A stretch of 64,000 bases of DNA from Bifidobacterium sp. WK041_4_12 (GTDB taxonomy: Bacteria; Actinomycetota; Actinomycetes; Actinomycetales; Bifidobacteriaceae). The DNA is taken from the NCBI RefSeq assembly GCF_041080795.1, contig NZ_CP129674.1, forward strand, positions 1,736,001-1,800,000, given 5' to 3'. How positions within the stretch are numbered: the first letter of the stretch is position 1; each line of letters opens with the position of its first letter. Below, one piece after another: positions 39,824-48,669 of the stretch. The notes under the pieces were generated by a model. The model saw only the letters and a program-made list of their open reading frames with translations, was not told the DNA's origin and ran no database searches. The position numbers and the translations under genes are program-made.

Positions 39824-39857
39824 AAAAACCCCCAAGCCCCGAAAGGCTTGAGGAGTT
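39824..39857 (-). terminator. rpsI terminator
   Basis: On the minus strand the stem CCTCAAGCC / GGCTTGGGG with a TTTCGG loop is followed by a TTTTTT run, a classical intrinsic terminator about 20 bp after the rpsI stop. Confidence 0.9.
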
Positions 39858-39874
39858 TGTAGACAACCGAAAGC

Positions 39875-40366
39875 TTAACGCTTGGAGAACTGAGGTGCAC
39901 GACGAGCCTTGTGCAGACCAGCCTTCTTGCGCTCGACTGCACGAGCATCGCGAGTCAGGAATCCAGCCTTCTTCAGGGCTGCACGATTCGCGTCGGTATC
40001 AATCGAGTTCAGCGCGCGAGCAACACCGAGGCGGATTGCTCCGGCCTGGCCGGTGGTGCCGCCACCATCAACGAGCACCTGCACATCGAATTTACCCTCA
40101 AGCTTGAGCAAGACGATGGGTGAATTCACCTCGCGCTGCTGCAAACGGCTTGGGAAGTATTCATCGAGCTTACGGCCGTTAACGGTCCAGTTACCGGTTC
40201 CTGGAACCAGACGAACGCGTGCGACAGCTTCCTTACGACGACCGGTGCCATATCCTGGAGCGATTGTCGAAGCACCGGTGCCAGCACCGGCGTTGGTTTC
40301 GGACGTATATGAAGTAAGTTCTTCCTCAGTTTCGAGAACCGCGGAATCATTGGTATTTTCAGCCAT
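39875..40366 (-). CDS. rpsI: 30S ribosomal protein S9
   Basis: S9 of the small ribosomal subunit, 163 aa. The conserved core starts at GYGTGRRKEAVARVRLVPGTG and ends in the canonical basic tail KKAGLHKARRAPQFSKR, which reaches the P-site tRNA. A roughly 38-residue Glu/Thr-rich N-terminal extension is typical of actinobacteria. AAAGGAG upstream of the ATG at 40366 fixes the start. It is the second gene of the rplM-rpsI operon. Confidence 0.98.
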   Translation of the reverse strand: MAENTNDSAVLETEEELTSYTSETNAGAGTGASTIAPGYGTGRRKEAVARVRLVPGTGNWTVNGRKLDEYFPSRLQQREVNSPIVLLKLEGKFDVQVLVDGGGTTGQAGAIRLGVARALNSIDTDANRAALKKAGFLTRDARAVERKKAGLHKARRAPQFSKR

Positions 40367-40386
40367 GTTGATAATCTCCTTTGGTC

Positions 40387-40836
40387 CTACTTGGCCTGCT
40401 GTGAGACCTGCGAGATCTCAAAGGTTTGTGGTTTCTGAGGGGTATGAGGATGCTCCGCACCGGCGAAGATACGCAGACGATCCATCTGGGTCTTCGAGAG
40501 CTTGTTCTTGGGAAGCATGCCCTTGACTGCCTCGCGAATAATGCGATCTGGGTTCTTCTCAAGCAGTTCCGCGTATGTATCAGCGCGAAGTCCGCCCGGA
40601 CGACCGGAGTGTGTGTAGAGCTCCTTGGAGAGCTTGTTTCCCGTGATTGCAACCTTGGCAGCGTTAATCACGATAACGTGATTGCCTGAATCCGCGTGTG
40701 GTGCAAATGTGGGCTTATTCTTGCCGCGCAGCAAAGTCGCGACCTGGGTGGCCAGACGGCCAAGCACCACGTCGGTAGCATCGACGACATACCAGTCATG
40801 AGTTAAATCAGCTGGTTTAGGCGTGAAAGTCTTCAC
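40387..40836 (-). CDS. rplM: 50S ribosomal protein L13
   Basis: L13 of the large subunit, 149 aa, with WYVVDATDVVLGRLATQVATLLRGK at the N-terminus and HSGRPGGLRADTYAELLEKNPDRIIREAVKGMLPKNKL in the middle. Translation begins at a GTG (40836) with AAAGG seven bases upstream. A strong promoter lies about 155 bp upstream, leaving a leader of roughly 145 nt. Confidence 0.98.
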   Translation of the reverse strand: MKTFTPKPADLTHDWYVVDATDVVLGRLATQVATLLRGKNKPTFAPHADSGNHVIVINAAKVAITGNKLSKELYTHSGRPGGLRADTYAELLEKNPDRIIREAVKGMLPKNKLSKTQMDRLRIFAGAEHPHTPQKPQTFEISQVSQQAK

Positions 40837-40989
40837 AGTTCAACCTTTTCCTTGCATTGTGTTCCGGGTTCACCTGACCGCCGCAAAGGCAAGCGGGCAA
40901 ACCTCTTTATCCGTGGGCTCCCTGAAAGTCCTATACGGCGAGTGGGAAAAGCGCTTCGAGGACCCCGTAGGGAAACACAACAATCCTCT

Positions 40990-41017
40990 AGTATACCGCT
41001 GGGCTCGACAACGTCAA
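40990..41017 (-). promoter_or_regulatory. rplM-rpsI promoter
   Basis: On the minus strand TTGACG (41012-41017) and TATACT (40990-40995) are separated by 16 bp. This is one of the best consensus promoters in the window and fits a ribosomal protein operon. Confidence 0.75.
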
Positions 41018-41116
41018 ACCGCACCATACCGAAGCGACGAAATTGACGCATTCGACAAGCGCCACCGTACGACATCGTCAGCCATCATACGACACCATCC
41101 GTCACCATCAATGCCT

Positions 41117-43297
41117 TCAGCAATACCGGTGCATGATATGGGTCAAGGACTGCAGGCGCTGATGAATGAAGAGCTCCTCGGCTGGAACTCCTTCGCCATT
41201 GGCATCCGCCAAGGGAATGCGCCAATTAGGATATTCATTGTTGGTTCCAGGCTGATTCTGCGTCCTGCTTTCACCCACGCCATCGGCGATGGAAACAGCC
41301 AGAAGCTTGCACGGTGACGCGCACAATGCCTTATATTGACCTTCAACGATATCCTGCTCATGCTGAGGGATGTCTGCAAGCCACTCGCGATCTATCCAGC
41401 CGCCATCGACCAGCACATTCATCAGGGCACGCTGCTCGATTCTTGCCGCTGCCATGACCTGATCGAGGGGCTGGGTGAGGAGATTCAGCGAATTTCGCAG
41501 CGATACCTGTTCGAACTGCAGATATCCCGATGCCGGTGGCATGTCATGGGTATTGACCGAAGCGAGTGCATCTGGTGTCCATTCGCCCGGCTCGACGAAC
41601 GCTCCATCGTTCTGCTCGAACCACTCAACCACACAGCCCAGAATGCCATGAGCTTTCAAGGACTCTCGTACATATTCGGGAACGATGCCGAGATCCTCGC
41701 CAACGACGACGCCATGGGCCCGTAGGGCTTCGATTGCCAGAATGCCCAGCATGATGCCAGCGTCATAGTGGACATAGGCGCCATCTTGCGCCCCTTTTCC
41801 TGAGGGAATCCACCACAGTCTGAACAGTCCAAGAATGTGGTCGATGCGAAGGGCACCTGCGTGGGCGAACATGTGGTGAAGCATGTCTCTATACACCGCG
41901 TAGCCCGTTTGCGCGAGCTTATGAGGGTCAAATGGTGGCTGACTCCAGTTCTGACCTTGCTGGTTGAAGTAATCGGGGGGTGCGCCGACAGTTGTTCCAC
42001 GTGCATATCGTTCAGGGTTGCCCCAAACGTCCGAACCTAAGGCATGGACTCCAACGGCCAGGTCGGCCATGATTCCGATGCGCATGCCAGCGCTGCGAGC
42101 GCTGCTCTGCGCACGGCCATATTGTTCGTCTGCTATCCATTCGAGCCACTCGTAGAAGTTCAGCGTGTCTGGATATTTCGAACAGAGGCTACGCACTTCG
42201 GGAGATTCGATGCTGAATGCCTGAATCCATGAAGCGCTGTCTTGTGTCGGCTCACCCCATTTATCGTAGGCAAGGCACCATGTTGCGTAAGTCTTCAGTG
42301 CGGGATTCCGCTCAGTTCTGAAGGCATCGAACTGCTGCTGCCGTTCAAGGCTGCGTCCTGCCTTGAAAATGATCCACAGAGCGGGCATCTTGGCCCGCCA
42401 CATGGCATCGCGATCCAGTCGCTCGGTATTGGTGTTGAGCGAGCGAACGGAATCATGCAGCTGCCTGATCTTGTCGCGTGACCCCTGATCCAGCAGATTG
42501 TATTCCTCAATGGATTCAGGGCGTATGTATGTGCAGTTGAGAAAGTTGCGCGATGACGGCAGATATGGTGAAGGCGTGAGCGGTGCCACGGGTTCCGAGG
42601 CGTGGAGGGGATTGATCATCATGAAATCCGCACCGGTCTTGCGCTTTGCATCTTGCAGGAGCTGCGCCAGATCTTCGAAATCGCCGATGCCCCATGATTC
42701 GCTCGAACGGATGGAATAGAGCTGCGCCATCCACCCCCACGGTCTGGTGAGCTCGAGATCTCTGTCAAACGGGATTCGTTGCGGCGCACAGATCAGCGTT
42801 GCCTTCATGCTGCGTCTTCCTGCGCTCACCGTAAGCGTGTGGTAGCCAACCGGTATGTCAACAGGAAGAGTGATGGAGGTCTTGGTGATGTACGAACCCT
42901 GAAATGGAATGGCGGCAGATCCCTTGCCTGCGCCGACACGCAGCGAGCCTGTGAATGGGCGACCATCCTCCAGAGTGATGGTGGCCGTTGGTGATTCCAG
43001 CAAGGTGGTATTGACCTCCACGATGCTTTCCGCGCCTTGGATATGCAGAATCGTGGGCGGAATCAGAAGTGAATACTTTTCTGCACGTTTGCGTATCAGC
43101 GATTCTCGAATCTTCTCATCGGTGGAGGCATCGTAGCCCATCGATTGAATGACCGACTTGAGAACATCATCGGAAATTTCATGATAATCATGAGTCTGGC
43201 CGATGTATGAAGTAGCAATGCCAAGACTATTTGCCAACCGAATCAAGGGGCGAGCCAGTCGTGAGTCGCTCTCTGTTGTGTGCACCATGACAACCAA
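41117..43297 (-). CDS. malQ: 4-alpha-glucanotransferase (amylomaltase)
   Basis: A GH77 enzyme that rearranges alpha-1,4-glucan chains during maltodextrin use, 726 aa. An N-terminal domain of about 180 residues typical of long actinobacterial MalQ precedes the barrel. Catalytic blocks visible are ALRIDHILGLFRLWWIPSG (nucleophile Asp), VVGEDLGIVPEYV (acid/base Glu) and VNTHDMPPASGY (stabilising Asp). The ATG at 43288 may be the actual start. It is a single-gene unit; no maltose regulator or transporter is adjacent. Confidence 0.95.
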   Translation of the reverse strand: MVVMVHTTESDSRLARPLIRLANSLGIATSYIGQTHDYHEISDDVLKSVIQSMGYDASTDEKIRESLIRKRAEKYSLLIPPTILHIQGAESIVEVNTTLLESPTATITLEDGRPFTGSLRVGAGKGSAAIPFQGSYITKTSITLPVDIPVGYHTLTVSAGRRSMKATLICAPQRIPFDRDLELTRPWGWMAQLYSIRSSESWGIGDFEDLAQLLQDAKRKTGADFMMINPLHASEPVAPLTPSPYLPSSRNFLNCTYIRPESIEEYNLLDQGSRDKIRQLHDSVRSLNTNTERLDRDAMWRAKMPALWIIFKAGRSLERQQQFDAFRTERNPALKTYATWCLAYDKWGEPTQDSASWIQAFSIESPEVRSLCSKYPDTLNFYEWLEWIADEQYGRAQSSARSAGMRIGIMADLAVGVHALGSDVWGNPERYARGTTVGAPPDYFNQQGQNWSQPPFDPHKLAQTGYAVYRDMLHHMFAHAGALRIDHILGLFRLWWIPSGKGAQDGAYVHYDAGIMLGILAIEALRAHGVVVGEDLGIVPEYVRESLKAHGILGCVVEWFEQNDGAFVEPGEWTPDALASVNTHDMPPASGYLQFEQVSLRNSLNLLTQPLDQVMAAARIEQRALMNVLVDGGWIDREWLADIPQHEQDIVEGQYKALCASPCKLLAVSIADGVGESRTQNQPGTNNEYPNWRIPLADANGEGVPAEELFIHQRLQSLTHIMHRYC

Positions 43298-43414
43298 TTT
43301 AATACGATATTCTTACAGTCATCAACACAGCTTGTAAATTTTGTGGATTTCTCTAAATTTCACTCGATTTTACTTGATTTCAACGTGGCTCACTGGTTGT
43401 TCGAGACTGCGAAG

Positions 43415-44068
43415 TCAGTGCTGAGCCTTATCGACAGTCTGTGATCTCTGCTGCAATGCATGCTGAGCCGCGTGCATCACATCAGCTTGAGGATCCTTCG
43501 CGAGAGCCTGCAATGTTTCGTAATCCGTTCCCGAATTGAGCGCTACGGCCTGACGCACCATCGTCGCTAGAATCACCGGAGCGTCCTGCTCGTTCACCGT
43601 TCCCAGACTTGCAAGATAGGCAAGGGTCGGTGCGTCGACGCCTTCGGTCTGGGCCCCTTCGAGTCGAATGCGCCATGAGGCCTGTGGATTTTGCAGGGCA
43701 GCGGAACGCACCCTTGCATCGTCATCCTTGGCAAGTCTGCCGACGAGCCAGTTCTTGTCCGAGACATTTCCGGCGACTCCTGCACGCACGCTGGGTTCGC
43801 TGTCGCTGGAGAGTTTGACCAGAACATTCGGAAAAGGCATCTTTTCGGCAAGGAACACCCGATCTTCGACAGGTGTGTGGGAGTTGCCGGCAACGGCTTC
43901 CAGCAATGCCGTAGAACGCGAGAATGCCGCCTGATCGCTACTGTCAGGAAGCGTCGCACGGGCCACTTCGCTCAGTTCGGCTGCATCGGTCGAGTGACGC
44001 AGACGCTCATAGGAAACGTTGAGTGTCTCTCCAATATTGTCGTGCTGCTGTGATTCTTCGTCCGTCAT
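43415..44068 (-). CDS. LRV/HEAT-like repeat protein
   Basis: A 217-aa soluble protein built of short helical repeats: SSDSEPSVRAGVAGNVSD, AKDDDARVRSAALQNPQ, AKDPQADVMHAAQHAL. These look like leucine-rich-repeat-variant or HEAT-type units that form a curved binding scaffold. No catalytic motif, signal peptide or membrane segment is seen. It lies between malQ and the yigZ/dehydrogenase pair on the same strand with about 100-bp gaps, and nothing in the context points to a partner. Confidence 0.7.
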   Translation of the reverse strand: MTDEESQQHDNIGETLNVSYERLRHSTDAAELSEVARATLPDSSDQAAFSRSTALLEAVAGNSHTPVEDRVFLAEKMPFPNVLVKLSSDSEPSVRAGVAGNVSDKNWLVGRLAKDDDARVRSAALQNPQASWRIRLEGAQTEGVDAPTLAYLASLGTVNEQDAPVILATMVRQAVALNSGTDYETLQALAKDPQADVMHAAQHALQQRSQTVDKAQH

Positions 44069-44167
44069 GCTAGACAGCTTAATGAGAGTGCCTGATTTGT
44101 ATGCCGACAGTCACATTGCTGCTTACGAGGCTGCTCTCTATGTTATTTCCGTGTGTTCGATGCGACT

Positions 44168-44821
44168 TCAGCGTGAAAGCGCAACGATGCTGCGCTGAAA
44201 GCCTTCATCGTTTATCTCCAGGTCGCCACTGAGCTCGTTGACGATGCGAGTCTTGAAAGCTGCTGCGTTCACGGCGGGAATGTCAGCGACAAGAGCGACC
44301 TTATCGCTATATTGCGTATCGACTATCGAACCGTGGCTCAAGACGATTGCCCGTTTGCACAGGTCGAGTTGCGGATAGCCGATGTTCAACGTGAAGCGAG
44401 CGCACACGAGAGTTCTGCCATACTGCGCGTCGTCAAGAGCTGCAGCTGCAGCATGCGCATAGGCACGCGTCAGGCCAGGAGCACCAAGGAGAATGCCGCC
44501 AAAGTAGCGTGTCACGGCTACCACGCAATTCGCTATCGAGCGATGACGCAACAGCTCAAGAATCGGCTTGCCGGCCGTGCCGGATGGTTCACCGTCATCG
44601 CTCAAGCGTTCTGCTGCAACGTCGTTGGCATCAAGGCACAAGGCGGCAAAGGCAACATGCCGCGCCTTCGGATGTTGCTCTCTGATATGGGCGACGAACT
44701 CCACCGCATCGTTCAGATCATCGACGTGGCAAGCCTGCGCGATGAATCGCGAGCGCTTCTCTTCGAAGATCGCATGTGCGGTGGATTCTGGGGTATTGAC
44801 AATGGTGAGTGAATCATGCAT
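44168..44821 (-). CDS. YigZ/IMPACT family protein
   Basis: A 217-aa UPF0029/YigZ protein. The N-terminal domain has FEEKRSRFIAQACHV, HPKARHVAFAALCLD, RLSDDGEPSGTAGKPILELL and VVAVTRYFGGILLGAPGLTRAYAHAA, the defining blocks of the family, which is related to eukaryotic IMPACT; the function in bacteria is unsettled. The ATG at 44821 overlaps the upstream dehydrogenase stop (TGATG), so the two genes are translationally coupled. A GTG one codon earlier is also in frame. Confidence 0.92.
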   Translation of the reverse strand: MHDSLTIVNTPESTAHAIFEEKRSRFIAQACHVDDLNDAVEFVAHIREQHPKARHVAFAALCLDANDVAAERLSDDGEPSGTAGKPILELLRHRSIANCVVAVTRYFGGILLGAPGLTRAYAHAAAAALDDAQYGRTLVCARFTLNIGYPQLDLCKRAIVLSHGSIVDTQYSDKVALVADIPAVNAAAFKTRIVNELSGDLEINDEGFQRSIVALSR

Positions 44822-45813
44822 CACACAACAACATTAGTGGCTGTTCCGGTGTAGAAGCCACGGATGGAGTCCACGCACTGACGGACTGCATTGTGCACGG
44901 CCTGATCGGTGCACCATGCGGCATGCGGCGTGAGAATGGTATTCGGGGCAACGCGAAGCGGATCCATCTCAGGCATCGGTTCGGTGTCGAACACGTCAAG
45001 TCCGGCATAGATGTCACCCTTTTCGAGACGCTGCGCGAGAGCGCCCATTTCGATCAACTCCGCACGGGCCGTGTTGATGAGAATGCTCCCTTCGCGCAAG
45101 GCAGCCAAGTCATCGGCTGTGATGATTCCCTCAGTGTGCTTGTTATATGCCAGATGAAGGCTTACCACGTCTGAAGATTCGAAGAGCTCATGAATGCTGT
45201 CTACTGATGTGGCTTCGATCTGCTGCATCGCTTCGTCGTGAGCATGGTGCGACCAGACCTTGACATGCATGCCGAATCCGTGGGCTATTCGAGCCACCCA
45301 TTGTCCTATGCCACCGAAGCCGACGATTCCCATCGTCTTTCCGCACAGCTCCATGCCATCGAGGGGCTGCCATTCGCCTTCGTGCATATCGGCATTCATT
45401 TCTCCGACTCGGCGAGTGATTTCCATGAGCAAGGCAATGGCATGCTCTGCGACTGCAGCGTCACCGTAATGAACGATGTTGCAGATGCGTATCCCATATT
45501 CCTGGGCTTTGTCAAGATTGACGTAATTGTCAACGCCCGTGCCACCGAATGCTATGCAGCGCACGGTCTGGCTCAAGGTCTTGAGCAAGTCATCGCTGAC
45601 ATGGAAGCCGACGACGATCACCGCGTCGGCACCTTTCATTCTGCGAGCTAGAATCTCTTCATCCAGCATGGTATCGGTGAAAAGACGAACGCGGCAGAGA
45701 CCGTCGAATTCAGGAAGCAACGCTCTGAAGGCCTTTACCATAACAGGAACGCAATTGGGAATAACGAGCAGGGGCAGTCCTTCGCGTGAAGGCGTAGTTT
45801 CGATAACACTCAT
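44821..45813 (-). CDS. D-isomer-specific 2-hydroxyacid dehydrogenase family protein
   Basis: A 330-aa NAD-dependent dehydrogenase with the Rossmann fingerprint TMGIVGFGGIGQWVARIAHGFGMHVKVW near residue 160, LINTARAELIE with the substrate-binding Arg, LDVFDTEPMPEMDPL with the catalytic Glu, and NTILTPHAAWCT with the catalytic His. The substrate (phosphoglycerate, pyruvate or another 2-oxoacid) cannot be told from sequence; it lacks the extra domain of SerA. Hairpin element D stands 124 bp upstream of the start. The gene is coupled to yigZ. Confidence 0.9.
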   Translation of the reverse strand: MSVIETTPSREGLPLLVIPNCVPVMVKAFRALLPEFDGLCRVRLFTDTMLDEEILARRMKGADAVIVVGFHVSDDLLKTLSQTVRCIAFGGTGVDNYVNLDKAQEYGIRICNIVHYGDAAVAEHAIALLMEITRRVGEMNADMHEGEWQPLDGMELCGKTMGIVGFGGIGQWVARIAHGFGMHVKVWSHHAHDEAMQQIEATSVDSIHELFESSDVVSLHLAYNKHTEGIITADDLAALREGSILINTARAELIEMGALAQRLEKGDIYAGLDVFDTEPMPEMDPLRVAPNTILTPHAAWCTDQAVHNAVRQCVDSIRGFYTGTATNVVV

Positions 45814-45936
45814 ACATGTCAGGATAGAACCGGAGCATTACAGGCCAGAAAACGGCTCCGCAGCTCTCGCTTTGAGAGAAAAGTCCCCCAGACTGAACAA
45901 GTTTTCGAGTGCCCGGTGATGAAGAACGGCCGAGAT

Positions 45937-46045
45937 TGCGAGTTTTGTGACAATTCGAAAGTATGAGGTAGCATTTTCCGCCGATTGTGGACCATATTCC
46001 AACGATTCTGAGCTTTGATACTGAATAATTGTCGCAAAACTCGCA
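45937..46045. repeat. Hairpin element D (18-bp arms, one mismatch)
   Basis: GCGAGTTTTGTGACAATT (45938-45955) pairs with 46027-46044 apart from one G-T position; TGCGAG/CTCGCA extends it by one base on each side. GTAT (45961-45964) and ATAC (46018-46021) are both 23 bp from the outer ends, as in element C. The core near the right arm (CCAACGATTCTGAGCTTTGATACT) resembles that of element B. It lies 43 bp past the capA stop, upstream of the dehydrogenase gene. Confidence 0.85.
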
Positions 46046-46087
46046 TTCGGTCCAACAATTTTCCCCGCAAGGTCACATATCTCGTCA

Positions 46088-47440
46088 TCAGCCTTGTGGC
46101 TGCGTCGATTCTGCGGACAAATCCCAGGCCTTCACAACGCCATCATCTGCTCCCATCGCATAGATGACATTCGAAATGCGTTGTCGTATCAGCTGATCTT
46201 GAGCCGGATTCGTGCATGTATTGAGTGGTGACAGCGGGCACCATTGATACTGGTTTCCCTTTATATTGGAGGTTGCGATCCAGTCGATGCGATTGACCTT
46301 CCACGACCCGGCTGCACCACGCTTGCCTGCGAACTGAATGCGTGCCGTCACTCCCTGATTGTTCACGATGCGTTCCGAAGGAGCGCTGACCGTGACCGCA
46401 TTGCCCAAGCCGTAGATGATCCAGGTTCCGTTGTATTGCTCGATAGGCTGAGCACAGTGGCATCCTGCTCCGTAGATAACGTCAAATTGCCCGGTATCCG
46501 CCAAGGCGTGCGCCTCCGCTCTCTGCCAGGAATCTGCATCATCGAGATATTCCTGAACGGAATGCATCGCCATGGCCACCACATCGGCACCTTCGCTGCG
46601 TGCCTTCTTCGCTTTGGCAACCGCACGATCAATGTCTGTCTGATGCTGAGAATCTCCAAAGTCACGGAGACGATCAACCCGCCAATCAAAGTCAGGAACC
46701 ATGGCATTGAGTGATACCGTTCCCGTAACCAGGCCAATCCTGCCACCCCCGGACGGGGAGTCGATGACGAGCGGCTTCTCGGAATCCGTCTCGGACGCAT
46801 ATGATCCTGTGTGAGCGATGCCGTGGCTGCTCAGCTCGTCATTAAGACGGACTATGCCCTCTGCCCCCTGGTCCCATGAATGGTTCGTGGCGTGGGTGCA
46901 GGCTTTGTACCCTACCTTGGCAACCGCGTCGACAACCTCGGGCGGAATGGCAAAAATCGGATATCCGGCATAGGGGCCGCCGCGAGGGGCTATCGGTGTC
47001 TCGAATTCGCATATAGCCAGATCGGACGCGTTAATGTAATCGGCCATTGGTGAAAGCAGCGGCGTGAAGTCGAATGCGGAGCCGTCCTGCGCAGCGGTGC
47101 TCGGACCTTCGAAATGCTGCCACAGCGTTGGATGAAACAGCAGGTCTCCATTGACGAGTATCGAGATGCAGTCTTGATCGGGGCAATCAGGCGCGTTCCC
47201 ATGATGACTGGTCACGGGTTCGGGCGCTCCCGATTGCCTGGTTATCGCATCATGGGCAATCACTTCTGAAGCTCTCGGAGCCGAAGTCATGCTGTCCATT
47301 ATTCGAGAAGAAATCATCCAGATTGCAAGCACTGCAAGCAGCGCGGCAAGCACCCACAGCATCGGCTTACCGACTTGAAGATATCCACGATTGCGACGCC
47401 TGCTATCCGTGTGCTGCGGTCTTGACCGACGGTTCATCAT
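46088..47440 (-). CDS. CapA family (poly-gamma-glutamate synthesis-like) membrane protein
   Basis: A 450-aa protein with a basic N-terminus, one membrane segment at about residues 27-45, and an outside CapA-type metallophosphatase-like domain (SILVNGDLLFHPTLW, ASDLAICEFETPIAPRGG, ACTHATNHSWDQGAEGI, and ADVVAMAMHSVQEY). The late metal-binding motif, usually GHHPHVVQP, reads GAGCHCAQP, so one or two ligands are missing. The role of CapA proteins outside polyglutamate capsules is unclear, and no capsule synthase genes are nearby. Two ATGs stand at the start without a good Shine-Dalgarno sequence. Confidence 0.85.
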   Translation of the reverse strand: MMNRRSRPQHTDSRRRNRGYLQVGKPMLWVLAALLAVLAIWMISSRIMDSMTSAPRASEVIAHDAITRQSGAPEPVTSHHGNAPDCPDQDCISILVNGDLLFHPTLWQHFEGPSTAAQDGSAFDFTPLLSPMADYINASDLAICEFETPIAPRGGPYAGYPIFAIPPEVVDAVAKVGYKACTHATNHSWDQGAEGIVRLNDELSSHGIAHTGSYASETDSEKPLVIDSPSGGGRIGLVTGTVSLNAMVPDFDWRVDRLRDFGDSQHQTDIDRAVAKAKKARSEGADVVAMAMHSVQEYLDDADSWQRAEAHALADTGQFDVIYGAGCHCAQPIEQYNGTWIIYGLGNAVTVSAPSERIVNNQGVTARIQFAGKRGAAGSWKVNRIDWIATSNIKGNQYQWCPLSPLNTCTNPAQDQLIRQRISNVIYAMGADDGVVKAWDLSAESTQPQG

Positions 47441-47605
47441 GAGGAGCTGCCCATCTTCGCTGGTTGTAATGGGTGTTACGGATGGTGAAGGGGCTCAGGC
47501 AACATGCCCCGTCACCAATATTGTCGCATGTCTTGAGGATCATCCTGCACCATTCAAGGGCGCTGCCGAGTGGAGCGAGAACCTCATGAAACTCCACAGC
47601 AGGAG

Positions 47606-47628
47606 TTATGCACAACAGGTTATCCACA
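47606..47628 (+). promoter_or_regulatory. Paired DnaA boxes
   Basis: TTATGCACA (47606-47614) and the perfect consensus TTATCCACA (47620-47628) are in direct orientation 14 bp apart, followed by an AT-rich run (47630-47690). They lie in the 417-bp stretch between capA and the DUF4391 gene, which otherwise holds no convincing gene. dnaA, dnaN or rpmH are not in the window, so this is not the usual origin context. Confidence 0.55.
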
Positions 47629-47857
47629 ACAGAAAGAAAATTTGAAGAAAATGTAAAATATTGACATTCGATGTAGTAGATTTTATCTCAGGGAACGGAA
47701 GGACAATGGCGTACCTTTCGCCCCCCCTCCTACAGACTTTCTCGCTTACCAGTCTTATCATCCCTCTTACCTCTATCAGCACTCTTGCAACCTTCTCTCT
47801 TCAGGTCTTCCTTCCTGTATGGCATCCTTCGCACGACGTGGATTCCATGGCTGCAAC

Positions 47858-48562
47858 TCATAGACCCTCATTGAATGACTCAAGTTGTGCCCGCACCTTA
47901 TGCAGCTTGGCATATATCTCATTGCGTTGCGTGGGATTCTTTGCTCGGGCATGATCCTTGGCAAGCTTGGCCTCAAGATTGCGCAATTGCGAGAGCGACT
48001 GAGACCGCGCAATGCGCTCATCGAGATTCTCAGGGTCAGGGGTATTCAGAATTGTCTGGGAATTGAAGCTTTCCCACACCTCATCGATACTCTTCCCACG
48101 AATTTTCAAGCTGAGATCCTGTGCCTTGTACCATTGCCCGACGAACATGGTATTCTGCTGCATATGACCTGCTCTCACCGGCACTGCCCTTCGCACCGCC
48201 AGAGCGCACTCATCCCCCTGATTGCCGCTTCTGATGCAGACGAAGAGTATGCCCGATGGGCGCAGTTTCGCCATATGTTCGAGAGCGTCGACGGGAACTT
48301 CCGATGTATTGAGCACCACACCGATGACCAGAATCTCCTTCAGCTGTCCTTCAGCAGGAAGCCCCATATTGGACGAGTTCACGATGCCAAGGACCCCTAT
48401 CTCGCTGATGTCATTGACAAATCGTCGTTTGAGTCCGGAAGATACAGGGACTTTCGCATAGAACAACTGTTGGGGAAGCTTTCCTTTGCCCTCAGGCATC
48501 GCTGTCTGTTCAGGCAAGCCAAGAGTCAACGCAGAAACTGAAGCACACTTTGCAACTGCCAT
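47858..48562 (-). CDS. DUF4391 domain protein
   Basis: A 234-aa soluble protein whose block LPQQLFYAKVPVSSGLKRRFVNDISEIGVLGIVNSSNMGL, followed by LKEILVIGVVL and a late beta-hairpin GILFVC, matches my recollection of the DUF4391 family. That family often accompanies type III restriction-like or SNF2 helicase/methyltransferase operons, but no such partner lies here. The last 60 residues form a charged, probably coiled helix (LRNLEAKLAKDHARAKNPTQRNEIYAKLHKV). AGGTGG before the ATG at 48562 supports the start. Confidence 0.65.
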   Translation of the reverse strand: MAVAKCASVSALTLGLPEQTAMPEGKGKLPQQLFYAKVPVSSGLKRRFVNDISEIGVLGIVNSSNMGLPAEGQLKEILVIGVVLNTSEVPVDALEHMAKLRPSGILFVCIRSGNQGDECALAVRRAVPVRAGHMQQNTMFVGQWYKAQDLSLKIRGKSIDEVWESFNSQTILNTPDPENLDERIARSQSLSQLRNLEAKLAKDHARAKNPTQRNEIYAKLHKVRAQLESFNEGL

Positions 48563-48669
48563 AGTCCACCTATCTCGTTCGTGACTTGCGAAGGATGCGC
48601 AAGCTGTTATTCCATACTACTTGCTGAATACTTATGCATGCGTCCCCAATCGCATCCGCAGACAATATG

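Noticed and set aside
47441..47857. Chromosomal replication origin
   Set aside because: Only two DnaA boxes are present and dnaA, dnaN and rpmH are not in the window; kept as a DnaA-box observation only.
47661..47954. 97-codon plus-strand frame after the DnaA boxes
   Set aside because: It overlaps the 3' end of the DUF4391 gene on the other strand, lacks a ribosome site and is not protein-like.
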